Made by a program: the position numbers and the translations under genes | Source: Rhodococcus sp. OK302 | Lineage (GTDB): Bacteria > Actinomycetota > Actinomycetes > Mycobacteriales > Mycobacteriaceae | DNA length: 64,000 nucleotides | Reading direction: 5' to 3' | NCBI RefSeq assembly: GCF_002245895.1 | Contig: NZ_NPJZ01000001.1 | Coordinates: forward strand, 5,218,501-5,282,500 | The notes under the pieces: generated by a model | The model's database searches: none | The model's input: the letters and a program-made list of their open reading frames with translations, nothing else | What the model was told of the DNA's origin: nothing | In this document: piece by piece, positions 1-10,410 of the stretch | Position numbering within the stretch: position 1 is the stretch's first letter | How the letters are laid out: each line of letters begins with the position of its first letter

Positions 1-841
1 GGGCGAACTCCTCGGTATTGAGCAGATGCTCGACGCCGACGTCGCGGAATACCTCGCGCACGCCGCGCATGAGTCCGGGCGGACCGCACAGAAAAGCCTG
101 GGCATCGTTTACCTTCGGATCGACAATCCAGGGGGCTACGGCGTCGAGGTGCCCGCGATCGAAGAATCCTTCGAGGTCTCCCCCGCCGGTTTCGGTGTAC
201 ACGAGTACCAGTTTGACGCTGGAATTCTTAGCGGCCAGTGACTTCAACTGAGGTAGGTAGGCCACATCCTTGTCGGTGTTCACGTAGTGCACGAACACAA
301 TTTCACCGGCATGCCCGTCGTCGACCAGCGTCCGCAGCATCGACATCACGGGAGTGATTCCGCTGCCACCGCTGATGAGAAGTACCCGGTCCGGCCTTGG
401 CGTCGGGAGCTGAAATACGCCGTCGGCCTGCGAAAGGCTGACGACCAATCCGGGTTGAGCATTCCGATGTAGATGCTGCGAGACCAGGCCGTCCGGCTGA
501 GCCTTGACGGTCAGTTCAATCAGCCCATTGCGCGTGGATGCGCTGCCGGCGGGCGAGTAGCAGCGGGTATGACGGACTCCGTCAATCACGACGCCTACCT
601 GCACAAACTGTCCGGCGCTGAAACCTCTCCACTGCCGGGTCGGGCGCAAGGTCAGGGTGACGGAGTCAGCAACCGGATAGTCGACGGCCACCACCTGAGC
701 GCGTAGGTCCCGCACCGTTGCCATGGGATTGACCAGCTCGAGGTAGCGGTCGATCTGATGTGGCGCCGCCATAGCCTCGACGAGTCCGATCAAAGACAAT
801 CCACGCTTGGCAATAGCCTTCGGAGCTGATGCGATCGTCAT
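1..841 (-). CDS. Ferredoxin-reductase-type oxidoreductase (FAD/NAD(P)H electron-transfer protein), 3' end outside the window
   Basis: The reading frame runs on the minus strand from an ATG at 839-841 and is still open at base 1, so about 280 residues of the N-terminal part are visible. An RCYSPAGS segment fits the FAD-binding RxYS motif. The segment ISGGSGITPVMSMLRTL is the usual NAD(P)-binding G-rich motif, and FLCGPPGLM follows near the edge. In this family (for example Rv3230c of M. tuberculosis, partner of the DesA3 acyl-CoA desaturase) a plant-type 2Fe-2S domain follows, which would lie beyond the window. The divergent TetR gene resembles desaturase regulators of the DesT/FabR type, so electron supply to a membrane fatty-acid desaturase is the likely role, but the desaturase gene itself is not visible. 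The family call is firm and the partner is inferred. Confidence 0.85.
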   Translation of the reverse strand, partial: MTIASAPKAIAKRGLSLIGLVEAMAAPHQIDRYLELVNPMATVRDLRAQVVAVDYPVADSVTLTLRPTRQWRGFSAGQFVQVGVVIDGVRHTRCYSPAGSASTRNGLIELTVKAQPDGLVSQHLHRNAQPGLVVSLSQADGVFQLPTPRPDRVLLISGGSGITPVMSMLRTLVDDGHAGEIVFVHYVNTDKDVAYLPQLKSLAAKNSSVKLVLVYTETGGGDLEGFFDRGHLDAVAPWIVDPKVNDAQAFLCGPPGLMRGVREVFRDVGVEHLLNTEEFA

Positions 842-865
842 GACGCTCCTCGAGTAGAAGATTTC

Positions 866-883
866 AGTGCACGATTGTTCACT
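866..883. promoter_or_regulatory. Operator-like palindrome between the reductase and tetR
   Basis: The 18-bp sequence AGTGCACGATTGTTCACT has matching half sites (AGTG.AC and GT.CACT) around a 4-bp centre, with one unpaired position per arm. It lies 25 bp upstream of the reductase start and 82 bp upstream of the TetR start. It resembles in style the palindromes bound by FabR/DesT regulators of desaturase genes. The TetR protein encoded alongside is the obvious candidate ligand. Binding is inferred. Confidence 0.55.
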
Positions 884-927
884 GACTATAGTGTGACAGG
901 TAGACACAGGAACATGTCAACAACAAT

Positions 928-941
928 GTGACTCGCGTCAC
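928..941. promoter_or_regulatory. Second small palindrome upstream of tetR
   Basis: GTGAC-TCGC-GTCAC is an inverted repeat with perfect 5-bp arms, 24 bp upstream of the TetR start codon. A further GTCAC follows at 946-950, so the stretch holds several GTCAC half sites. It could be a second operator or a promoter-proximal site for the same regulator. Confidence 0.35.
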
Positions 942-964
942 TCCAGTCACTGAGAGGATGTCGA

Positions 965-1645
965 ATGCCGATACCTAGACTCGACATCGTGACCAAGGCC
1001 GGAGCGGCACCATCGCCACACGAAGCACCGGAAAGCAGAGCGGCAAAGAAGGAACGCACCCGCCAAGCCCTTCTCGATACAGCGATGGACCTCCTCGCCG
1101 ATCGTGGCTTCTCCGGAATCAGCTTGCGCGAGGTAGCTCGCGAAGCCGGAATCGTCCCCACCGCGTTCTATCGGCATTTTGCGTCGATGGAGGACCTCGG
1201 CGTTGCACTGGTCGAAGAAAGCATGCGGATGCTCCGCCAGATGCTGCGCGACGCGAGACGCAACCACAGCGCACAGGACGCGGCAGCTTCACTCGATATC
1301 CTTGTGCGCCAGGTGCATACCCACGAACGGCAATTCCGATTCCTCTGCCGCGAACGGTACGGAGGTGTCAGCGAAGTACGACGCGCCATCAACACCGAGA
1401 TGCGATTGTTCGTCAGCGAACTGACCGTCGACCTCTCTCGTATCGTCGGTCTGGAAGGTTGGCAAGATCCGGACCTCGAGATGGCAGCCGATTTGATAGT
1501 CGGGGCCATGTTCACCACCATCGTCGAACTCCTGGATGCCGGTTCGGCAGGACACCGCAGCGAGGACGCGGTGATCGGCCGCGCCGAAAAGCAGCTGCGC
1601 TTGATCATGCTCGGAATGGCTACCTGGAATCCATCTCGAAGTTGA
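965..1645 (+). CDS. TetR family transcriptional regulator, DesT/FabR-like
   Basis: The 226-residue protein has a TetR helix-turn-helix at about residues 25-75 (TRQALLDTAMDLLADRGF, then ISLREVAREAGI and AFYRHFASMEDLG). The helical C-terminal part is variable, as usual for ligand-binding domains. The ATG at 965 was chosen because GAGAGGA lies 8 bases upstream. The gene is divergent from the ferredoxin-reductase-type gene, and the intergenic region carries at least one good palindrome. The YRHFASMEDLG recognition-helix region and the locus arrangement resemble regulators of acyl-CoA desaturase operons (DesT, FabR), which sense acyl-CoAs. That specificity is inferred. A possible operon continues into the alpha/beta hydrolase 35 bases downstream. 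Confidence 0.85.
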   Translation: MPIPRLDIVTKAGAAPSPHEAPESRAAKKERTRQALLDTAMDLLADRGFSGISLREVAREAGIVPTAFYRHFASMEDLGVALVEESMRMLRQMLRDARRNHSAQDAAASLDILVRQVHTHERQFRFLCRERYGGVSEVRRAINTEMRLFVSELTVDLSRIVGLEGWQDPDLEMAADLIVGAMFTTIVELLDAGSAGHRSEDAVIGRAEKQLRLIMLGMATWNPSRS

Positions 1646-1680
1646 CGTCAGGTGCAGGCTTTCGCCGTACCGTGGGCAGC

Positions 1681-2520
1681 ATGTCCTCCACGAATACGTT
1701 TCAGATTCCCGTCGGCGATCTCACTTTCGACGTCCTGATTTCCGGTCCGGACGACGGAATTCCGCTGGTAGCACTGCATGGTTTCCCCGAGAGCGCAGCG
1801 TCGTGGGGAAAGGTCACACCATTGCTGACAGCCGCCGGATACCGTGTCATCGCTCCGAATCAACGCGGATACTCATCCGGTGCTCGTCCTGAGGGCGTAG
1901 ATGCGTATCGGATCGAACACTTGGTCGCGGACGTCGTCGGACTTCTCGACGCCCTGGCGATTCCCGACGCCCATCTGGTGGGTCACGACTGGGGTTCTGC
2001 AGTCGCCTGGCAGGTGGCCGGCCGCCATCCGGGCCGGATCCGCAGCCTCACTGCCGTGTCCGTTCCACACCCGACGGCTTTCGGATGGGCGCTGCGCGAG
2101 GACGCCGATCAGAAGCAGCGCTCGTCATACATCGGACTGCTACGCCAGGAAGGCAAAGCGGAGGAAGTGTTGTCGGAGGACAACTTCCGACGGCTACGTG
2201 CAATGTTCGACGGTCAGATCGATCCGGAGTTCGCGGAGGCGCACATCGATGTTCTCAGCGGGGAGGGCGCCCTGACCGGCGCGCTGAACTGGTACCGCGC
2301 CATGACCCGCGATTTCGGCGACATCAAGCCGACGACTGTGCCGACCACCTATGTCTGGAGCACGGGCGATTCCGCACTGGGCCGAGCCGGCGCGCAGCGG
2401 TGCGGCGAGTTCGTGGACGCCCCGTACGAGTTTGTTGTTCTGGACGGCGGCAGTCATTGGATTCCCGAAGAACGCGCCGAGGAATTGTCTGCCGCAATTA
2501 TTCGACGAGCGGGATCCTGA
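1681..2520 (+). CDS. Alpha/beta hydrolase, epoxide hydrolase/haloalkane dehalogenase-like
   Basis: This 279-residue protein has an alpha/beta hydrolase fold. The oxyanion-hole motif is LHGFPES (about residue 33). The nucleophile elbow GHDWGS carries Asp rather than Ser, as in epoxide hydrolases and haloalkane dehalogenases. The catalytic His sits in GGSHWIPEE near the C-terminus. The first ATG that keeps a normal N-terminus is at 1681; the frame is open further upstream into tetR, but that extension has no family resemblance. It starts 35 bases after the TetR stop on the same strand, so co-transcription is possible. The substrate cannot be told from sequence. Confidence 0.85.
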   Translation: MSSTNTFQIPVGDLTFDVLISGPDDGIPLVALHGFPESAASWGKVTPLLTAAGYRVIAPNQRGYSSGARPEGVDAYRIEHLVADVVGLLDALAIPDAHLVGHDWGSAVAWQVAGRHPGRIRSLTAVSVPHPTAFGWALREDADQKQRSSYIGLLRQEGKAEEVLSEDNFRRLRAMFDGQIDPEFAEAHIDVLSGEGALTGALNWYRAMTRDFGDIKPTTVPTTYVWSTGDSALGRAGAQRCGEFVDAPYEFVVLDGGSHWIPEERAEELSAAIIRRAGS

Positions 2521-2541
2521 ACTAGGCCCTACCTCTAACTC

Positions 2542-2561
2542 TATGTAGGTTGTCATACATA
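2542..2561. promoter_or_regulatory. Inverted repeat upstream of the thioesterase gene
   Basis: TATGTA and TACATA form perfect 6-bp arms around 8 bases, 33 bp before the GTG start of the thioesterase. The spacing and the ATGT/ACAT ends are like PadR-type operators. The right half reads GTTGTCATACATA, close to GTTGCATACATA in front of padR at 6939-6950. It may be an operator, but no factor is proven. Confidence 0.4.
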
Positions 2562-2594
2562 AAACCGTGTTGATTTCATCGTCAGGAGTTTGTC

Positions 2595-3416
2595 GTGACC
2601 GAGACAGCTACATCTCTACATCCCTTCGACGCCGCCGTTGAGCTGGAATCGCTGACACCGGGGTTGTCCACCGGGCACACCAGCCCCGCATACAACAACA
2701 TGGTGGGTCCGTTCGGCGGCATTACCTCCGCCACGCTTCTCGAGTCGGTGCAACGCCACCCCGAATGCTTGGGCCAACCGCTGTCTCTGACCGTCAACTT
2801 TGCCGGCCCCATCACCGAAGGTGCCTTCGAGATCACCGCGCGGCCGGTGCGAACCAATCGAGCAACTCAGCACTGGTCCATCGAACTCACCCAGGATGGC
2901 ACGGTCGCGACCACGGCCACCGCTGTATTCGGACTCCGCCGCGAGACGTGGGATTCCACGGAGATCGCGATGCCCGCCGTTCCGGCCGCAGAAGATGTTG
3001 CCGTGCAACCCTTCCCTGAGTTCATCGCCTGGGCACAAAACTACGAGATGCGATTTGTCGAGGGCGCGATCCCCGAACTGGACGCCGTCGAACATCCCGA
3101 TTCGGTGTCGACGCTGTGGGTACGCGACGCTCTGTCCCGGCCGCTGGACTTCACGTCTTTGACCTCGTTGTGCGACGTGTTCTTTCCGCGAGTCTTCTTG
3201 CGCCGCGGAAAGATGGCACCGGCCGGAACGGTGTCGCTGACCATCTACTTCCACGCCGACGCCGCTGCCTTGACGACGCAAGGTGATCGCGCAGTTCTCG
3301 GAACGGCGCGCACCCAGCGTTTCGGCAAGGGCTATTTCGATCAGAGCGGCGAATTGTGGGGCAGTGACGGCGAATTGCTCGCCACCACCCACCAGCTCGT
3401 CTACTTCAAGGACTGA
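2595..3416 (+). CDS. Acyl-CoA thioesterase-like protein (double hot-dog, TesB/thioesterase-superfamily type)
   Basis: The protein has 273 residues and starts with GTG at 2595, with CAGGAG 6 bases upstream. The N-terminal half contains NNMVGPFGGITSATLL followed by a VNFAGPI strand, typical of the acyl-CoA-binding hot-dog fold. A second hot-dog unit ends with GSDGELLATTHQLVYF, the terminal strand seen in TesB-like thioesterases. It would hydrolyse acyl-CoA in the cytoplasm. The gene is convergent with the damaged CocE-like gene (3 bases between stops). An inverted repeat upstream suggests dedicated regulation. The superfamily is clear and the substrate length is not. Confidence 0.8.
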   Translation: MTETATSLHPFDAAVELESLTPGLSTGHTSPAYNNMVGPFGGITSATLLESVQRHPECLGQPLSLTVNFAGPITEGAFEITARPVRTNRATQHWSIELTQDGTVATTATAVFGLRRETWDSTEIAMPAVPAAEDVAVQPFPEFIAWAQNYEMRFVEGAIPELDAVEHPDSVSTLWVRDALSRPLDFTSLTSLCDVFFPRVFLRRGKMAPAGTVSLTIYFHADAAALTTQGDRAVLGTARTQRFGKGYFDQSGELWGSDGELLATTHQLVYFKD

Positions 3417-3419
3417 CGA

Positions 3420-5440
3420 TCATCGAATCGGCCGGCTGACCGGGATATTCACGAAGCTCGGCGCAGTGGGGTCGAGCACGAGGTGCTGGGGTGCCAGTTG
3501 GCTCTCGTTGAGCAGTGGACGCAGCAGCATCCCTTTGGGGAAGTTGCTCGCGTACACGTCAATTCGCACCCGGTGACCCGATTGAAGTATCGCGTCCGTC
3601 GCGGCCAGGCCCACGTCGAGAGCTGTGGGCCGGCCGGGGACGATCGGCTGACGCGAATCCAGATCGAGGATGTAGTACGGATCGATGTAGTCACCGTTGG
3701 CCGATTTCACGCTTTTCGAATCATCCACGGCGCGTAGCGACGACGTGAGTTGACCGCTGGTGATCACGCGCGAAGTTCCGTCGGGCGCCACGTCGTTGAG
3801 CGTCGCGGTCCAATATCCGTCGGTCGTGTCCAACGAGGTATTGAGATGCAGGTTCACTGCTCCCGAGATCTCGGTCGGTTCATCGACGGGCGCACTGGTG
3901 AAGCTGAGCGCGTCACGTTCGCTGAAACGGGCATCTTTGGCACACATATCCAGAATCGCCACGATACCCATCGATTCCTGCGCTGAATCGCGTGAACATA
4001 CCGTCGCCATGCCCGGCGCAACCGTCAGCGTGGCGGAGTCCCCGGGCGCCTGCGCTGTAAGACTGCCGTCGTGCGCACTCCCCGGACTCGTTCCGCTCGA
4101 TTGCGCGCCGAGATACACACGCTGGTAACTCATTCCGGCGCGCGGGAACTGATCTGTCGTGGTCCATCCGCCGCCCTGCTGGTAGAGGGTTACCGGACCG
4201 AAGGTGTTGATTCCGTTGTCGATTCCCTTGAGCCAGTGATCGAACCAGGCCCGCTGCAGCACATCCAGGCGAGGCGGAGCGCCCTCCCCGCCGAACCCGG
4301 ATCCGAAATTCAGGTGGTAGGTATCGCCCATGATGAGTTGCTTCTGACCGGGCGGCAACGGAATTGCGTTGTAGATCTTGGGCTCGCTGTTGGTGAAGAT
4401 GTCATGCCAGCCGCCGTAAACCATCGTCGGCACGTTGATGTTCTCCGGATGCGAAATCAAGTCTTGCCGCAATGAACTATTGCTCTCCAGAAGGTCTTTC
4501 AGGTCCGGAGTGATGTCCGCAATACTCGGGACGGTCAGCGCGTTGAGGAGCAATCCCACAAATGTCATCGGATCGGCCTGCCGGTCCGCGAGCCAGGTCC
4601 AGTCGAAAGTCCCGTCGAGCATCGACTGCACATTCGGCAGCCATTTGGTTCCGTTCACCGCCGCGAGCCACACGGGCATGAACCCGATTCCGATACCTCC
4701 CCGGGAGCGACGACGTCACGGAGAACGTCTCCGCCTGGTTCCACCGGGAAAATCGCCTTGAGCGCGGGCGGTTGTTCACTTGCCGCATAAATTTGATTGA
4801 TCCCCGAGTACGACACGCCACTCATGCCGACATCGCCGTCGGACCAGCTCTGACTGCTCGCCCAGTCGATGACCTCCACTGTGTCCTGCTGCTCACGCTG
4901 CTGCAGCACCTGCCATGTGCCTTGGGAGAAGCCCGTACCGCGGACGTCGACAACCACCTGGCTGTAACCGCTCCGGATCAGGCTCTGATCAACCGTGAAG
5001 GTGCGCAGGCCGCCTCCGGTAACTACTTCGGCCAAATCTTGCAGTCCGGTAACCGGCGTACCGGACAGGTTCAACTCATCCACGAATTTCATCAGCGGAG
5101 CTTCGATTTCCGGAAGAGAAAACGCCGCGTTGGCCAATGCCGACACCAATTTCGTGTACGGCGTCATGTTCACAATGGTGGGCGTCTTGGTATCGACGGC
5201 CGCACCCGACGCGTCGGCCGGCCGGTAGACATTCGCCTTGAGCACCACTCCGTCGCTCATGGTGATCGGCACATCCCATTGAACGTTGACGCCCGGATAC
5301 TGTTGGGGACCATCCGCATCGGCTGTCCACTCGACGCCGAGTGGCCCACCGCCGGGTGGCAACGCTGAAGCGCTGGGAGCAACAAGGCCTACTGCTATCA
5401 CAGTCCCGAGCACCACTGTGATCAGGCTACGTACAGACAT
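3420..5440 (-). pseudogene. Secreted CocE/NonD (peptidase S15-like) hydrolase, split by a one-base frameshift
   Basis: Two adjoining frames on the minus strand together make one family-length protein of about 673 residues. The first (5440-4655) has a signal peptide (hydrophobic core VVLGTVIAVGLVAPSASA) and the catalytic serine in GVSYSG. The second (frame reaching 3420) has the Asp in GGWHDI, the His in GDTYHLNFG and the C-terminal jelly-roll PepX_C domain. The frames join at CCCC 4699-4702 (GGGG in the coding strand). Adding one G there restores an uninterrupted reading VVAPGGGIGIGFMPVWLAAV. Without it, translation ends after PGEVSESGSCPCGSRR. The gene may be inactive, or the missing base may be a sequencing error in a short homopolymer. 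No mutated catalytic residue is visible. Confidence 0.85.
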
Positions 5441-5509
5441 TCGCCACTCCCCCTGGTTTGCCCGACAACAACTACTAATAGCAGCCGAGCACGGCGATAA
5501 GGGGGATAT

Positions 5510-6865
5510 TCAGCTGTTCGACACGTCCTGTTCCGGCGACTTCACCGCCATCAGCGCCGCCAATCCGAGCGCCAGTACAAGAACCAACCCGACGATTCCG
5601 GCTCGATCAGCGCCAAAGGCCCAGGCGAAGAATCCGAACAGCGTCGGCGCCAGGAAGGACACCGCACGCCCCGTCGTCGCATAGAGACCGAATAGTTGAC
5701 CTTCGCGTCCCGGCGGCGTGATGCGGGCCAGAAACGTACGGGACGACGATTGTGCCGGTCCGACAAAGAGACACAGCGCGAGACCGAAGATCCAGAACAT
5801 CAACGGCCCCGATACGGCGATCAGTACCGATCCGACCACGATCATCGACGCCAGCGACACCGTGATCACCGTCTTAGGTCCGATCCTGTCGTCGAACCGG
5901 CCGGCAACCAAAGCGCCCACGGCCGCGATCACGTTGGCGGCCACACCGAACAGCAGGACATCCGCTGCCGCAATCCCGTAGACGTTCACTGCCAGAACAG
6001 CGCCGAAAGTGAATACACCGGCCAACCCGTCGCGGAACAGCGCACTCGCGATCAGGAAGTAAATGGTGCGGCGGTCTACCGTCCACAGTTCCCGCAAGTC
6101 CCGCCACAGCACTCGATAGGAGTCCCGGAATCCAGCCTTCGCAGCGCCGGGGTCCGCATCCGGGGTGGGGAGTTCGGGAACCTTGAGGAAAACGGGGATG
6201 GCGAAGACTGCAAACCACACTGCCGCGAGCAGCGCCACCAGGCGGATGTTGAGTCCGCCGTCCGTCGTCAAGCCCAGGAAACCGCGAGTATCACCGTCGC
6301 CGACTATGAACCCGAAGTAGCACAGGAGTAGCAGCACGATGCCACCGAAATAACCCATAGCCCAACCGAAGCCGGAAACCCGACCGATATTTTCGGGAGT
6401 GGACACCTGACGCATCATCGCGTTGTACGGAACTCCGGCCAACTCGAAGATGACCGAACCAACGGCCAGCAGCACCAGTCCCAGCCACAGGTAGTGATAC
6501 GAGTCCTGCACGAAGTACAGTCCGGCCATCGACAGAACCGTCAGCCCGGTGAGAACTGCCAGCGATAGTTTTCGGCGGCCCGTGGCGTCGAATCTCTGGC
6601 CCGATATCGGTGCCAGAACAGCGATGAAGAAACCGGCGATACCGAGCGACCAGCCGAGCCACGAACTCGCCGAGATCGAACCGGGCAGATCGTCGCCGAC
6701 CGCATCGGTCAGGTACACCGAGAAGACAAACGTCAGGATGACCGCATTGAAGGCCGCCGACCCCCAGTCCCACAGGCCCCACGCAAACACCTGACTCCGT
6801 TTTGCCGCGCCGCCGATTCCGGCGGGCAACTGATCGGCGGGTCCCACAGCCGGTTCTGCGCTCAT
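5510..6865 (-). CDS. MFS transporter, UMF1/Atg22-like
   Basis: The protein has about 451 residues and roughly twelve hydrophobic segments, starting with WGLWDWGSAAFNAVILTFVF. The WDWGSAAFNAVI type of opening and a YNAMMRQVS segment are characteristic of the UMF1 (Atg22-like) branch of major facilitator proteins. Substrate is unknown; amino acid or peptide efflux is reported for relatives. The ATG at 6863-6865 (MSAEPAVG) was preferred to an upstream in-frame start that would add a hydrophilic tail overlapping the promoter. The gene is divergent from padR, with direct repeats between them, so PadR control of this transporter is plausible. Confidence 0.8.
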   Translation of the reverse strand: MSAEPAVGPADQLPAGIGGAAKRSQVFAWGLWDWGSAAFNAVILTFVFSVYLTDAVGDDLPGSISASSWLGWSLGIAGFFIAVLAPISGQRFDATGRRKLSLAVLTGLTVLSMAGLYFVQDSYHYLWLGLVLLAVGSVIFELAGVPYNAMMRQVSTPENIGRVSGFGWAMGYFGGIVLLLLCYFGFIVGDGDTRGFLGLTTDGGLNIRLVALLAAVWFAVFAIPVFLKVPELPTPDADPGAAKAGFRDSYRVLWRDLRELWTVDRRTIYFLIASALFRDGLAGVFTFGAVLAVNVYGIAAADVLLFGVAANVIAAVGALVAGRFDDRIGPKTVITVSLASMIVVGSVLIAVSGPLMFWIFGLALCLFVGPAQSSSRTFLARITPPGREGQLFGLYATTGRAVSFLAPTLFGFFAWAFGADRAGIVGLVLVLALGLAALMAVKSPEQDVSNS

Positions 6866-6922
6866 GGACGCGAGCCTATGCGAGCGTGAGCCACCGCACA
6901 GGCCGAAGTTTCTACTCACCTA

Positions 6923-6947
6923 GTTGCATACGCACCTCGTTGCATAC
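6923..6947. promoter_or_regulatory. Direct repeat GTTGCATAC in the MFS/padR intergenic region
   Basis: GTTGCATAC occurs at 6923-6931 and again at 6939-6947, a spacing of 16 bp, ending 12 bp before the padR ATG. Autoregulatory PadR sites often overlap the promoter in this position. The site could repress both padR and the divergent transporter. Confidence 0.45.
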
Positions 6948-6959
6948 ATACTTTTGTGC

Positions 6960-9538
<2,579 letters not shown>

Positions 9539-9557
9539 CCGACTACGCTGACTGATC

Positions 9558-10361
9558 GTGAGCCTGCCGACACCCACCACCACAGCCCGCGCCGTCGTGA
9601 CCGGCGCCTCCTCCGGCATCGGAGAGGCACTGGCCACTGATCTGGCATCCCGCGGACACTCCTTGATCCTCGTCGCCCGCCGCGGCGATGTCATGGAGGG
9701 TCTCGCCGAGACGCTTCGCGCCAAGCACGGCGTCGACGTCGAGGTCCGCGCCTGCGATCTCTCGGACAGCGCGGCCCGCGCCGTACTGGTCGAAGAGCTC
9801 GGTAAGCGCGAGATCAGCATCCTGTGCAACAACGCCGGTATCGCCACCTTCGGGCCGGTCGCAGAACTCGATCCGACCTACGAGCGCGCCCAGGTCGAAC
9901 TCAACGCCGTCGCAGTTCACGACCTCACCCTGGCCGTGCTGCCCGGCATGCTCGAGCGCAAGTCCGGTGGCATCCTGATGGTCGGATCCGCAGCCGGCAA
10001 CATGCCGATCCCCAACAATGCGACCTACGCCGCCACCAAGGCGTTTGTAAACACCTTCTCGGAATCCCTGCGCGGCGAACTCAACGGCACCGGCGTGAAC
10101 GTCACGCTCCTCGCCCCCGGCCCCGTCCGTACCGAGATTCCGGACCCGGCCGAAGCCTCCATCGTCGACAAGCTCGTTCCGGACTTCTTCTGGATCTCGA
10201 GCGAGTACACGGCCAAGGTGTCGCTCGACGGCCTGGCCGAGAACAAGATGCGCGTCGTACCCGGCATCTTGAGCAAGGCGATGTCCGTCGCCGGCGGCTA
10301 CACGCCCCGCGCGGTAGTTGCGCCCATCGTGGGCACCTTCTACAAGAAGCTTGGCGGCTGA
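9558..10361 (+). CDS. cmrA: Mycolate ketoreductase CmrA-like short-chain dehydrogenase
   Basis: The 267-residue SDR starts with GTG at 9558. It has the TGASSGIG cofactor motif (about residues 14-21), NNAG, a catalytic Ser in VGSAAGN, and YAATK. The protein closely matches what I recall of M. tuberculosis Rv2509, for example in NAVAVHDLTLAVLPGM and ATKAFVNTFSESLRGEL. That enzyme reduces the 3-oxo-alpha-alkyl intermediate to mature mycolic acid. The nearby herA-like gene and orn repeat the M. tuberculosis order Rv2509-Rv2510c-Rv2511, which supports orthology. The gene follows the FadH-like reductase by 19 bases, so read-through is possible. Confidence 0.9.
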   Translation: MSLPTPTTTARAVVTGASSGIGEALATDLASRGHSLILVARRGDVMEGLAETLRAKHGVDVEVRACDLSDSAARAVLVEELGKREISILCNNAGIATFGPVAELDPTYERAQVELNAVAVHDLTLAVLPGMLERKSGGILMVGSAAGNMPIPNNATYAATKAFVNTFSESLRGELNGTGVNVTLLAPGPVRTEIPDPAEASIVDKLVPDFFWISSEYTAKVSLDGLAENKMRVVPGILSKAMSVAGGYTPRAVVAPIVGTFYKKLGG

Positions 10362-10388
10362 TTCACCCAAACTTCTTAATTCAGACCA

Positions 10389-10401
10389 ATACGGACCGTA
10401 T
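10389..10401. promoter_or_regulatory. 13-bp palindrome directly before the TIMP-like gene
   Basis: ATACGG-A-CCGTAT is a perfect inverted repeat ending 9 bases upstream of the ATG at 10411. No Shine-Dalgarno sequence is visible between them. A site in this position would overlap the promoter or leader and could be an operator. Confidence 0.4.
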
Positions 10402-10410
10402 AGTCGGTTA

